From: Pocillopora verrucosa
Taxonomy: Eukaryota > Cnidaria > Anthozoa > Scleractinia > Pocilloporidae
Direction of reading: 5' to 3'
DNA: 64,000 nt
NCBI RefSeq assembly: GCF_036669915.1
Contig: NC_089320.1
Span: 11,014,233 to 11,078,232 of the forward strand
Positions 1 to 11,000 of the stretch are shown piece by piece. The notes under the pieces were generated by a model that worked only from the letters and a program-made list of their open reading frames with translations, was not told the DNA's origin and ran no database searches. The translations under genes and the position numbers were made by a program. Each line of letters starts with the position of its first letter. Within the stretch, counting starts at the first letter, position 1.

Positions 1-134
1 ATATTGTATCCGGTTTTTTTCTCATGGGTCTCGATGGGATTTAAACGAAAAAAGTTTTCACAGCAGCCAATCATACAGTTTAAACACAAAAGGAGTCGGC
101 AATAGCTACAGTATTACAAAATCACCCAATGTGA

Positions 135-325
135 AACCCTTCACTCCCTTAGGAATATAAGCATCTGATTTCTTCTGATAGTATCATCCCTGAGAATAAA
201 GGAAATTATTTTGAAATCAAGAAGCTCTTGATTGTTAGAAAAATTATCCTTGTAAGAATACTAGGAAATGCATAGAGAACAGTACGGAGAATTTTTACAC
301 TAATGTTAGCATGTAAATGGCTGAA
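135..325 (-). repeat. MITE-like family A copy
   Basis: About 190 bp of a short interspersed element. Read on the minus strand, it contains AGTATGCATATTCTCC-like and AAGGAGAATTTG-like motifs between CCCTTT-type ends. It recurs at least eight more times in the window and is shared with the right duplicate (14811-14995). Confidence 0.7.
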
Positions 326-732
326 ACAACTTCACCTACATAGATGATCAGTTGTTGTAACAAATAGGTATGTAAGGGGTCATAGGTCAAACTTTCTTAT
401 AAGCAGGACTCTAAAGCCTCCTCAAATCACATTTACTCTGGAAATTTTCAGGTTTGAAAAACTCATTTTACTTCCAAAAATTTTAACTTAGGGACAATCC
501 TTAAGACAGAAATCCAAAATTTTCAAAAACACTCTTAGTTGTATAGCAACAATCTATTGCATCAATGAAAAGAGAGTTTTATTCTCTATTTTTCAAGTTT
601 GTGGCTGTAAATGAGATAAGTCAAAAGAATGTCACTAATTCCATTGACTCAAGGAATATGCAAGACAACTATATTTTGTGATTTCCATACGCTATGCTAG
701 TATGATATGGATGACATATTTATTGAATCCTA

Positions 733-2392
733 CTAAATTTCTTCCAAAGGTTCCCCTTGCTTATCAGCAGCTTTTGTGAGAAGATACAGAGGCCTCTGGA
801 GCCCTAAGAATAGAAAAGAAACATGCAACATGTTTTATTGCATTTAGCTCAAGAACAGTATAGCCCTCTTCCATTGGACTATTAATCTATCACACATTAC
901 CCAGACCTTTTTTTCTAAGAATTTTCCTAACACCTTGCTGGTACTGGTACCAGTTTTCACTTCTGGGCAAGGAAAAGCACTAAGACATAAAGGTGTCTTG
1001 CTCAAGAACAAATCAAAACTACCAGTAAAGTTTGTTTTGCTTGTTTATGCTAAAATATTGAGCATTAAGAGTATATCTCCTACACCTTGCACATGCCTAC
1101 TAACAGTGGCAGATCCAGAGGGAAGGGTCTAGAGGGGGCCTAACCCTCCCCCCACCCATCAGACCTGGAGGTAAATTTTAATACTTATTCGCTAACAAAA
1201 TTCTTGCAATGGAAGCATAGCATGTTGCTACTTATTATGAAGTATCTAACACTTACCTTTATTTCTTAACTTATTTAGGCTATAGCATTAAAAATTTATG
1301 TTTTCTGAATGAAAAGTTTAAAAATTCCTGGATTTGCCCCTAGCCAACCACTAGGCTACTATGTTTCCAAAAAATTATTTTCAAAGTATTCATAAAATGC
1401 TATAATATTTCTTAAAAAACTTGGATGATCAACTGTGCACTTAAATACTCTCACCAGAGGCTTTGTGTTGTTGAATCTCAAGAACTTCAAAAGTAGCAAA
1501 TCCCACCATGTCTGATAGAAGGTAGTCAATAAAGTGTTCAGGTTGAAAGAGAATGGCATCATAATTTGCAGCGATTTTTTCCTGGAAAGAATGTTGTTGA
1601 TGGTGATAAAAATATTAGATGCAATGGTTTAATTCCTAATTATGATTATATAAAAAATATTGAATTATTATTTAAAAAAATTTATAGAAAAGACTTAATG
1701 GTGGATATGGATGGTTAATTTGAGGCTTATTTTCTACAAAAATGTCTTCATTGATGTTAAAATTAAATCAGGTTTCTCCATAGAGAAAAAAATAAAAGAA
1801 TGAAATTAGTTTCTTAAAGCAATACCGTTGTAGAAGTTGCTAATAATACTGAATTGAGATTGTTTTTGCCTTGGGTGATACAGAAGAAAATGAAGTTTTA
1901 AAACGAGGGACCTACACTATTGCATTCATAGTCAATAAAGGAAAAAGCTAGCACCTGATGGTAAATAACAGGGTTCTTTCTAAGCGCTGGTTGCCGGTGA
2001 GATTCAGCAGATGAAAAGTAGTGATTGCTGCTTAGATTTTTGGCTAGTGATTGCTTGGTGGAGCACAAGATGCACCTCTGACGTTATGCACATAAAATCA
2101 TTCAATTTGTGAGCTGCCTCACTGGAAATTTCGACTGACAGCTTAATTTCTTAGCTACAACCTTGAAATAATCACTTACTGTCAAATTTTTCTTCTTTTT
2201 GTGTAAGGACAATGGCTGACGCTCAAGGATAAGTCTTCCACCAGGACATAAATTGAGGAATATTCTCTTAAACATGAGTTTGAGTCCCTAATCTCCCCAG
2301 TTCAAATGGATCCACTTTGTCAAACACAAAATCATATCATACATAGGCTTTTGTTTGGAAAGTACCTCACTAATGCAAGGAACGTAGTTTTC
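733..2392 (-). pseudogene. Broken partial copy of MEPCE (exons 2-4)
   Basis: Three exon-like blocks correspond to exons 2, 3 and 4 of the intact MEPCE gene at 16019-19353. They lie at 2392-2180, 1581-1455 and 803-733, and all keep AG acceptors; exons 2 and 3 keep GT donors. Block 2 has lost 6 bp, reducing the motif CLSLTKW to CLTKW. It also has a G-to-T change that turns the GAG of WGDEG into a TAG stop (2290-2288). Blocks 3 and 4 remain open and still encode recognisable sequence such as QRPLYLLTKA. No copy of the large first exon is present, so the start codon and the SAM-binding motif are missing. I read it as a dead duplicate; it could still be transcribed as RNA. Confidence 0.88.
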
Positions 2393-3437
2393 CTACAAAT
2401 TTCAAAAGAAAATTTCAGTAACTTTTTTACTTGCATGTTTCTGAAAAAGGAAAACAAATAAATCAAAGAGTTCTGTCATTTCAGATTAACACAGCAATAG
2501 TTGTACTCTTCAACTTTTGATAATCATCACAATGATTCACAAGTGCAAAAAATCCCTTAAAAAATGGAAAGGTATCTGCATAATATTCAAAATTAATCAT
2601 GAAATGCTGATTATGCCTTTTTAGCTGAGAGCTCCTGCTGTTGTGTTTTCGACAAGTCCCCAGTTTTTTCAAAAATCCTACAAAAAGGATGAACTCTTCA
2701 ATTTTTACTCTAATCCATTTTTTCAAACAATCCTTTAATATTTTCAGAGACATGTTGGGACTTGTGATTACTTTAGGTATATTTTTTACAATTTCTTCTT
2801 CATTTCAAACTACACTAGAAATCATTCAAAAACCTTAAAATTTTTTCTTTATGCCAATATTAGGAACTACCTATTAAGGAGAGATCAGCCTTCTTAAACT
2901 GAAATTTTACTACCTAGGCACTGCCAAAACTCCCTTGTGTGAACTCACCCCACATAACTTTCTATTCTTCGGGCAAGTGTCTCCACTTTCGGTTCAGGTT
3001 TAATCTTTTTTTGTTTTCCTAAGGAAAATATTACTCCACTGTGATTTAGTTCACTGTAGATGAACAAACTTATGCACGCTCTAAGCTAGTCGTTCTCATG
3101 CGATTTCGAGCTTCGATGAGAACTGAATAACTATCTGACTTAAAATTTATCGTCTATATAGCAATAGTATCGACGAACTCCAAGGTAAACTTATTCGAAA
3201 GGGTTACAGTAGATTACTTACAGATATCATAGAGAATGTAAACATTGTGGTTTTCTGTTGTGGGAGTGTATGTCACCCAAATTCAAATCAGTGCTACCCA
3301 CCCTAGGTGTTAGGAAAGCAGTTTATTACAAGCCTCTTACCTTTACGACGCTTTTTTAGATGTGTCCGTCTCGCCAAGTAACAGAGATGGTCGCAATTTC
3401 TCATTCCTTATCACAAATTTTCCCGCCGAATCTGTTC

Positions 3438-4667
3438 GTAAGTACTAAAACAAGGAACGACCTAAAACCACCTAAAACCACCTACAACCACCTCAAAAAC
3501 ATCTACAGCCACTCGCAAACTATCTAAAACCATCTAAAACAAGGCATAAATGTCTAAAATAAGGCAAGACGACAATATGCCACGTACATGAAATACGAGA
3601 ATCGAACGAAACCTCCACCACCCCCGAAATCTTACTCTCCCTGGTCCCATGTATAATCAACCATCTCACGAAATGAAATGCGATAGCATGCTAATTATTT
3701 TATATTCCCTCAGTAGCAAAAGACTAAAAGGACTTTACAAAATGAACTATCAAGTTACAAAAAATATTAAAGTAAAATAAAAAACTTGTAGTCAAGACTG
3801 ACTTGACTTGGCTTTTTCTACCCTGGGTACCAGCAGACGTTTTGGCTCACGTCTAGTAAAAGTATAAGTAAGAATGATCCTTGGAAATATTTTAAGCGAA
3901 GTGTGCATACCTTCGGGATCTTCCTTTGGCACGAACGCCATCGTGCTGGCATTCATACAGCATGCAGTTGTACGAGTGGTGCCACTTACGCAATAGTAAC
4001 TCACGTTTTGCTCCAATTACCGTAACATTTCCAGTGCTGAGATTACAAGTGGAGAAAAACACTATCTTGGACCATTACGTAATCAAATGAAACGTGAACC
4101 AAAACGTCTACTTGCAAAGTTCTTTAGATCTTTTACTACTGAGGTAATAAAAAAAATAATTGGCATGCTCTCGCATTTCATTTCGTGAGATGGTTGATTA
4201 TACATGAGACCAGGGAGAGTAAGAATTCAGGGTAAGTACTAATACATGGAACGACCTAAAACCATCTACAACCTCCTACAACCCCCTACAACCCCCTACA
4301 ACCACCTACAACCATCTACAACCACCTCAAAAGCTAGAAGAGATTTCAGGGGGAGGTGGAGGTTTCGTTCGATTCTCGTATTTCATGTACTTGACATGTT
4401 GTCGTTTCGTGTTATTTAAGAAATTTATGCCTTGTTTTAGATGGTTTTAGATAGTTTGCGAGTGACGGTAGATGTTTTTGAGGTGGTTGTAGTTCGTCGT
4501 TGAAATTTTTGAAGTGGTTGTAGATGGTTGTAGGTGGTTGTAGGTGGTTTTAGGTGGTTGTAGGTGGTTGTAGGTGGTTTTAGGTGGTTGTAGGTGGTTT
4601 TAGGTGGTTGTAGGTGGTTTTAGGTGGTTGTAGGTGGTTTTAGGTCGTTCCATGTTTTAGTACTTAC
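3438..4667. mobile_element. TIR DNA element with 10-bp minisatellites in its arms
   Basis: Both ends read GTAAGTACTAAAACA inward (3438 rightward, 4667 leftward), with TA inside the terminal palindrome as a possible target duplication. The arms are long and imperfectly inverted: about 3438-3700 pairs with about 4155-4667, down to a shared segment beside GCATGC. Each arm contains runs of a 10-bp unit, TAGGTGGTTG or TAGGTGGTTT, only a few copies in the left arm but more than ten in the right. An extra copy of the terminus and repeats, in left-end orientation, interrupts the right arm at about 4231-4345. The core (about 3720-4150) shows no recognisable transposase, so it is probably non-autonomous. 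Confidence 0.72.
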
Positions 4668-4675
4668 ACGGAGGT

Positions 4676-5340
4676 GGTAGGTGAAGTAACCCGCCTAGGT
4701 GGGGTAACCCGCTTGTCCATATAATTTCCTATTTTATCTTGAACACGTTTACATGATAGGTGGGGTGACCCGCCGAGGTGGGTTGCCTGGTCTGCCAGGT
4801 AGGGTAACCCGTTCAGCCGGCCGGGGTGACAATTTGCCAAGTAAACGTCTCAAGGTGGGGTAACCCGCTTAGCCGGGGTTGCGTTCATGGCAAAAAGCTC
4901 AAAAGCGAGAGATGTATGTTCTAAAACTTTGTACTTTTCCTAGCCTTCTCATGACTGAAATCACCAGAAACCGCAACGGACACACAAGGAGTGTAAAATG
5001 TTCACATTTCGCAATATTTAGCGTTGTACATCGACCATATTTCGTTTCCCAAACTATTCCGTATAGCGTAATGATTCAACGTTTCCTCGCGTAACTTAAC
5101 ACCGCGTAAATACACGTGTCCGAGAATTAATCTTCCGTCTTTCTCCAGATGTGAGCTTGGGACGCCTCTGCTCAAACTCCTTAATTACAAGCGCGGCAAC
5201 AACCTCAAGAAACCTCACCCCAGCACCCTGGGGTAGTAAGATTGTATGTAAACGCGCTTTATTTTTTGACCACGGCTAGGCGGGTTACCTCACCTACCTG
5301 GGGTTCCCCCACCTTCATGTAAACAGGCCCTTAACGGGCC
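4676..5340. repeat. GGTGGGGTAACCCGC repeat element
   Basis: Degenerate copies of GGTGGGGTAACCCGC occur at about 4685-4870, with the inverse motif CGGGTTACCTCACC at about 5280-5296. A GTTTACATG motif on the left (about 4748) pairs with CATGTAAACAGGCCC on the right (about 5318-5332), suggesting inverted termini. No coding content was seen. Its borders are unclear because it abuts the preceding minisatellite element. Confidence 0.55.
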
Positions 5341-5631
5341 ATGAGTTACATCCCAACCGGGAATTTGTGGTAAATGGTAAACAACCAAATACTCAGTTGT
5401 TAACTGTGCTCAAAGGTTGTCATGAATGACTTTTTTCACTTTTTTCTCTCATGTAATTGGCTAATCATGTTAGTAACCATGGCGACACCAATATCCTCAC
5501 ACGTGAAAGATAAAGATAGTATCTTCACTGCGCGCGATGAAGATATGATTTTTTGGAAAAAGGAAAAATCCTGGTATTTCACCAGTATCTATATAATAAA
5601 AATGTTTCATCCGCGCGCTGGTGGTTTAAAG

Positions 5632-5777
5632 TGGTAATTGAACTGAGTGGAGTGCAATTTGGGTTGAAATCATACGCATGATTTGAAAATCGAACAAGCG
5701 CGCATCGCGAGTTCGATTTGAAATCACAAGTATGATTTCGGACGAAAATTGCACGACACGAGGTTCAATTGCCACTT
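5632..5777. repeat. Palindromic foldback repeat
   Basis: Two arms of about 70 bp are imperfect reverse complements: GTGGTAATTGAACTGAG... on the left, ...GGTTCAATTGCCACTT on the right. They are separated by a few bases around GCGCGCATCGCG. Inner motifs such as GAAATCATACGCATGATT are themselves palindromic. Consistent with a small MITE that can form a hairpin. Confidence 0.65.
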
Positions 5778-6532
5778 CATTACAGCCGTTTTGAAATCGC
5801 CCAAATACAGGACTTGGTCAGTTCAAATATTTTATTGATGGAGTACTAACCGGTTTAAAATTAAATTGATCCATTTTCTGGGGGGAAAAAATAAAAGTTT
5901 TGGAAACAAAAGTTGCAAAATTTGCTACATGATACTCTTTGTCTTTTATTTTCCTGCAATTTGATGGGTTACTTTAAACAAGCCTTGAAATCTGATTGGT
6001 TGTTTTGTTTTTAGTGTAGCCTCCCTATTGGCTGGGAAAAAGATGCGACTTAAAGCAAAAAATAGTGCGATTCGTGAATTAATCGCACCAATTAGTGCCA
6101 ATAAGATTACAGGGACCACCATTGATGTCAAAATGGGTGTAATAAAAATTAATTCGGTAACTTTTTTTCATGGTGGCAGAAATGGAACTATGTATGTAGA
6201 GAGATCGTTGTTCATCAAATTTCTTTTGAGATCCTACAGCAATCTGAAATTGAGGTGGTCGCTGAGTGCAAAGAATGCTGAAAATGGTCTAGTAATATAT
6301 AAAAGATACACTGTGGGAGAAACAGATCGAATTTCTCAAAAATAAACTGTTAACATAACGCAAACATGCCTACGTGTCGAGCTCAGTGATTTTTCTCAAA
6401 ACATCGAGCGAAAGGCTAGAGGGAGAGGAGCATCTACTTCCAAGATAAGAAATGAGAAGCAGAAGACTTTTGACAACGTGTAGAAATAGAATCACTTATG
6501 GTGGTGGAGGAATTCTTTCCTTACCTATTTTA

Positions 6533-6725
6533 CCCTAATATCAGTATGCATATTCTCTATACTGTTCGCCTTACATTTTCTATGATGTTGACAAGGAGAA
6601 TTTGTATAACAATCGAGAGCTTCTTTAGTTGACAATCAATTCCTTTACTCTCGTGACCTTTGATGGTTTGATTCAGGTTGATATTGTAAAGAGAAATTAG
6701 ATGCAAGTCACTCTTAAGGGACAAC
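6533..6725 (+). repeat. MITE-like family A copy
   Basis: Contains AGTATGCATATTCTC and ACAAGGAGAATTTGT and ends near CACTCTTAAGGGAC. Same family as 8970-9176. Confidence 0.7.
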
Positions 6726-7377
6726 ACACACAGTTTATTCTTTAAAACAATCAAGCAGAAAGATATTGTAAATATTTCAGCTCAGGATAACACAAGGCTT
6801 CCCTTTAATGTTGATTTTATTAACTTCAATTTTACAGCGATCAGCTGAGGCCTGAGCAAACAAGGAAGACATGTTTCAGGGGTGTAGGGTGCTCGATCTC
6901 CTTGCAGCTAGTGATAAGACTCCCAGAGTGGAAATGTCGTTTGTGTGAAACAATTCTTTTGCAATAAAATATGCTTGCGTTTCAATTGATTTGAATTGTA
7001 TGTTATAAAAGGGGTGGGAGAGACAAAAGCATCCAGGGTTTGGATTAAATGTCGCATCGCCATCTGAAAATTAACATTGGATTGTTTAAGATGCTAGGTC
7101 AGTGGAGATTCTAGGTCGGGGTGAAATAATGTTACCACTCTTCCAGTAAGTGGGGTGTCTGAACGACCTGATGCCCCCCAGCCCCAACACCCCTGGGAGT
7201 GTTCCAAAGGGGGAGAGGGGCGAGGAGAATGATGACATTTCAGCCTAATAAAAGACAAAACTTGAGAGCAGGGCCTTCTCAAATGAGTTTCCTTAAAGTA
7301 GTAATTCTTACTTACTTTCCTATTTATGTCCTTATAAAGAAAACTGAACAATAAAAACTAAAAGTAAAAGCTACTAT

Positions 7378-7560
7378 CAAAGCTGACATTTCGAGCGTTA
7401 GCCCTTTGTTTATAGTGAATAGTTTCGCTCTGACAAAGGGCTAACGCTCGAAACGTCAGCTCTGCAACTCTTTACGATGACCAATTTACATTACCAACTC
7501 AGTTGATAATACCAAATTACCCCGTTATACTCTCCCACCGATGCAACACCACAGTTTCTT
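7378..7560. repeat. GCTGACNTTTCGAGCGTTAGCCC foldback repeat
   Basis: The sequence AAGCTGACATTTCGAGCG (7378 on) is answered by the near-complement CGCTCGAAACGTCAGCT ending about 7462, giving a hairpin. A conserved tail with AACTCAGTTGATAATACC follows. Related copies lie at about 31820-31992, 26460-26570 (reverse, partial) and 48685-48755 (partial). Confidence 0.65.
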
Positions 7561-8070
7561 TAGAAACTCACCCACTATATTTATGTTATTTCATTACTTG
7601 TAATTTCTTCTTATTTCTTCAACTTTACTTTTTTCCCACCTTCAAAGGAATTTTCCAAAATTTCATGGACTACTTGTAAATATATATAAAAAAACTATCA
7701 AATTGTTATCTCTTCTTATTTAGAGAGGAATGCATCCTCTTTGACGATACGGCGTCAATCTGTTTTGAATATTTAAAACTGTCATTAAAGTAAATGAAAA
7801 CTATTTCAAAAAACATTAAGAAAATAAAGAACTTGAACTCATCTATCGACTTATGCTGAGAAGAGCACATTTTGACTATGATGGTATACAACTCTCACAC
7901 CAAAGTACTTTATGTTTCTTTGCAGTATCACTGATATGTTACGTTACTTTACAGTTCGTTTTGCTACCTCAGGTCACATTACCATCCATTAGGTGGCTAC
8001 AAGATGTGCCATTTCGTTACGTTTCGTTACATTGTTCATTATATCACGGTAAACAATAAAAGTTAATAAA

Positions 8071-11000
8071 TCATGTGTAAGTGATCAAAAATTCAGGATA
8101 GGACTGCCCATTTTCAAACACAACAAACAATGCCGGATTCGCTGTGTTGTCACAACAGGAGTCATACAACACATGTGGATTGGATGAATCTTTAGGAGGA
8201 GGCCTTTTAAAAGATTTGTCTCCAGTTGTAAAAGAACCCACCAGAACCTTAGCCAAGAACATCTGCTTATTACCACGAGTAACACCGTGATTAGAATAAC
8301 GGTGAGAATACTTAGCACTAGAAGCAAAATAACTTCCCTCGCCATAAGATGTACCATGTTTTCCACACATTCGCCAATCGATTCCCTGTTGGCAGATTGC
8401 TTTGACAGTGTCAGGTTTTGTTCCATGGAAGAGTTGGCGTTCTTCGGGCTCTTTGCCGCTTTTCTTAGCCATGCGGCCCTTCTTCCTACAAATCATGAAG
8501 GAAAAAAAGGATGTAAAAACACGTTCAGCAATCCTGTGTAAGATACTTGGTACCACCTTTTTGAGCTTTTGTCTCTTTAACTTTCGGCAAAATCTTAACC
8601 CATATGATAAGCCGAATTCTACGTGCATTTTGATTGGTCATCATTAACTGCATTTTGATTTTTCATTACATAAAACAAATAGATTCAATGTTGCTGTGGG
8701 TCTGTTCAGTAATAGATCCCAGAAGACGTCAAAATGTGGTAAGAACGTCAGCAACAATAGTTTTTGTTCTCAGCACATTTTGACGTCAACTGTGATCTAT
8801 TACTGAACGGACGCACTGTAACGTGGAATCTACCAGTTAAAAAATCATTCTGTCATATCATCTTAGAGTGCCACAAGACTGAAAATGAGCTAAACGATTT
8901 CCTTCACTTAGCGGAATTAAAACAAAAAAACTATCAAATGGCGGCAATGGAAATAGACGAACCACTTAACCCTTTACACTGTAGCATCAGTATGCATGTT
9001 CTCCTTACTGTTCTCTACACACTTCCTATGGTGCTGATGAGGAGAATTTGTTGAACAATCAAGAGCCTCTTTAGTTGGTGATCACCTTCTTAATTCTCGT
9101 CACCTTCATGTTTGATTCAGGGGTGATATTGTGAGGAGAAATTAAATGTTAGTCACTTTTAGGTGCCAAAGGGTTAAACAAAAGAAGCCATCAAGCCTAT
9201 CCTATGTCCTTCAACTCGTAACTTACTGTGCATATTGAATCCACAGTTCCAGGTTCTGCACTCGCTCTATGGAGACAATTTTGTGGCTCTTTTCCATTGA
9301 ATCATTGAATCTCTTCTCTGTCTTCTTGTATTCTTCAGTGATGGTTGACAAACGTTCACACGAGTAATCCTTGCCATCAGGAATAGAAGACCAGTGGGAT
9401 GGCACCCTGTCCGCCTCTGCCGAAGTGGATGGTCGGGCCATACTGACTGCTTTACGCCTAATAAAGAAAGTAAAAATCACCAACTTTACCCTGGAACAGG
9501 CTTATTAAAATTACCGTATTTATTCGCCTATAAGCCGATCTCGGCTATAAGCCGAGACCCTAAACTTTTTCATGTCAGCAGCTGTTGCATTGAAATAAAA
9601 AATAAACACAAAACATTCGGCTATAAGCCGAGACCTAATAATTGCAAAGTACTCCACGCGTGTCGTTAACTGAGATGAATTAACATAAACCGAAAACAAA
9701 AGGAGCTTCCCTCTCGGGAAACATGCAACCGAAAAATAGGTTATGACTGGTAGTACTGGACTGGTTTTCAGAGCAGAGGAATCAAAGTAAGTCTTTCGTT
9801 TCTTTAAAACAATGAAAAGCTTCGATCAGCTGATATCTGTCAGATCGTGTTGCAATGTTTACACAAACCGTGGGAATGACCGCTTCTGATTGGCCAGTTT
9901 TTCATGTTGTCAAATTTCGAATCTTGTTAAGCACCCGTAAATTTTTTTCGGCGAAAATACTCGGCTATAAGCCGAACCCCCTACCTTGGCGAGAATTTAC
10001 CTGTTCTCAGTTTAATTTGTTGGAAAAATCGCTCGGCTTATAGGCGAATAAATACGGTACCCTATGTGAAGGAAAGAAACATTATGTTGATTTAATACAG
10101 TTGTTTCAAGAAAGGTTGTTGGATTAAAGCACAAAAGTGCACACAACGATCTCGAAAGGTAGTCTGGGCATTCAGGAATCAGTAAATTTTAACAATTCAA
10201 ATAAATAGATAGATTCATCAACCTGTTATTCCTTTTCAGTGACGTTTTCTAGGATTCTGAAATCCTGAGGTCAAGGAACTGCGACCTGAAAACTACCCAG
10301 GCATTGCGTGCACTTTTACACCTTTCTTTTTTCGACAAACTTTCTCAAAACAGCTGTATATTCATATTATGGTATGGCTATTTCACATGTTAACCGCTCC
10401 GTGAAAAAATTATCTTTAATGTGGTAAAGAAAAGGCAAATCAAACCCTTCACTTTGCATGAATACAGAGAGGGTTTCAAATTAAAATAGTTTCTTTGCAG
10501 ACTAATTCTAAACAAATTCCAGTTTAAAGGTGTTTACTTACCTTTGTTATATCTTAAAGTATCCCCATCCCCCACCATGTGCTTTCAAACATCACAACAT
10601 TGTAGAATAATCACTTCTGAGTGATAATCTCTTTGTCATATCTTAAAGTCTTGCATTTTAAAAGTACCGCCTCCCACACTGTGCTTTCAAACATCACAAC
10701 ATTGCAGAGTAATCACCTCTGAGTGATAACCTCTGTCATATCTTTGAAGTTTTGCTCTCGAAAAGTACACCTCCCCACCCCACCTTGTGCTTTCAAACAT
10801 TGCAAAATTGTAATATAATCACCTTTGAGAGACAATATCTGCTATATTATGTTTGGACACAAACTCAGCTGGTCTCCTTCTGACAGGCCTTTCTGTCTTA
10901 TACTTGTTATTTTTCTGGCACCATCTTTTAAATTCCAAAGTGTATTGGTGATGAGAAGCACTAAAAGGGTGAGTGTCCTTCCCTAAAAAAAAAAACAAAC

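Larger units (their letters stand above)
1..2795. repeat. Segmental duplicate of the MEPCE 3' region (left copy)
   Basis: This block matches about 14660-18080 nearly base for base in the same orientation, covering exons 2-4 of MEPCE, the introns and the 3' flank. The match is already present at base 1, so the duplication probably extends left of the window. It stops near 2795, close to the place where the intact gene's exon 1 ends. The right copy is longer mainly because of about 600 bp extra at 15100-15715. Both copies carry the same MITE-like element near their left ends, so that insertion predates the duplication. Confidence 0.9.
2796..8070. other. Intergenic region, repeat-filled
   Basis: No coding exon can be supported here. 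Open frames such as 3792-4016 (-) and 6028-6345 (+) match no family I recognise. Most of the stretch is interspersed repeats: a minisatellite-bearing TIR element (3438-4667), a GGTGGGGTAACCCGC repeat zone (4676-5340), a palindrome (5632-5777), a family A MITE (6533-6725) and a SINE-like foldback (7378-7560). The rest is AT-rich and featureless to the eye. Confidence 0.6.

Noticed and set aside
3792..4016. 74-codon minus-strand ORF inside the minisatellite TIR element
   Set aside because: No recognisable domain, no splice partners and no family match from memory.
4500..4650. Regular short repeats suggestive of a CRISPR array
   Set aside because: The unit is about 10 bp with no spacers; it is a minisatellite inside a transposon arm.
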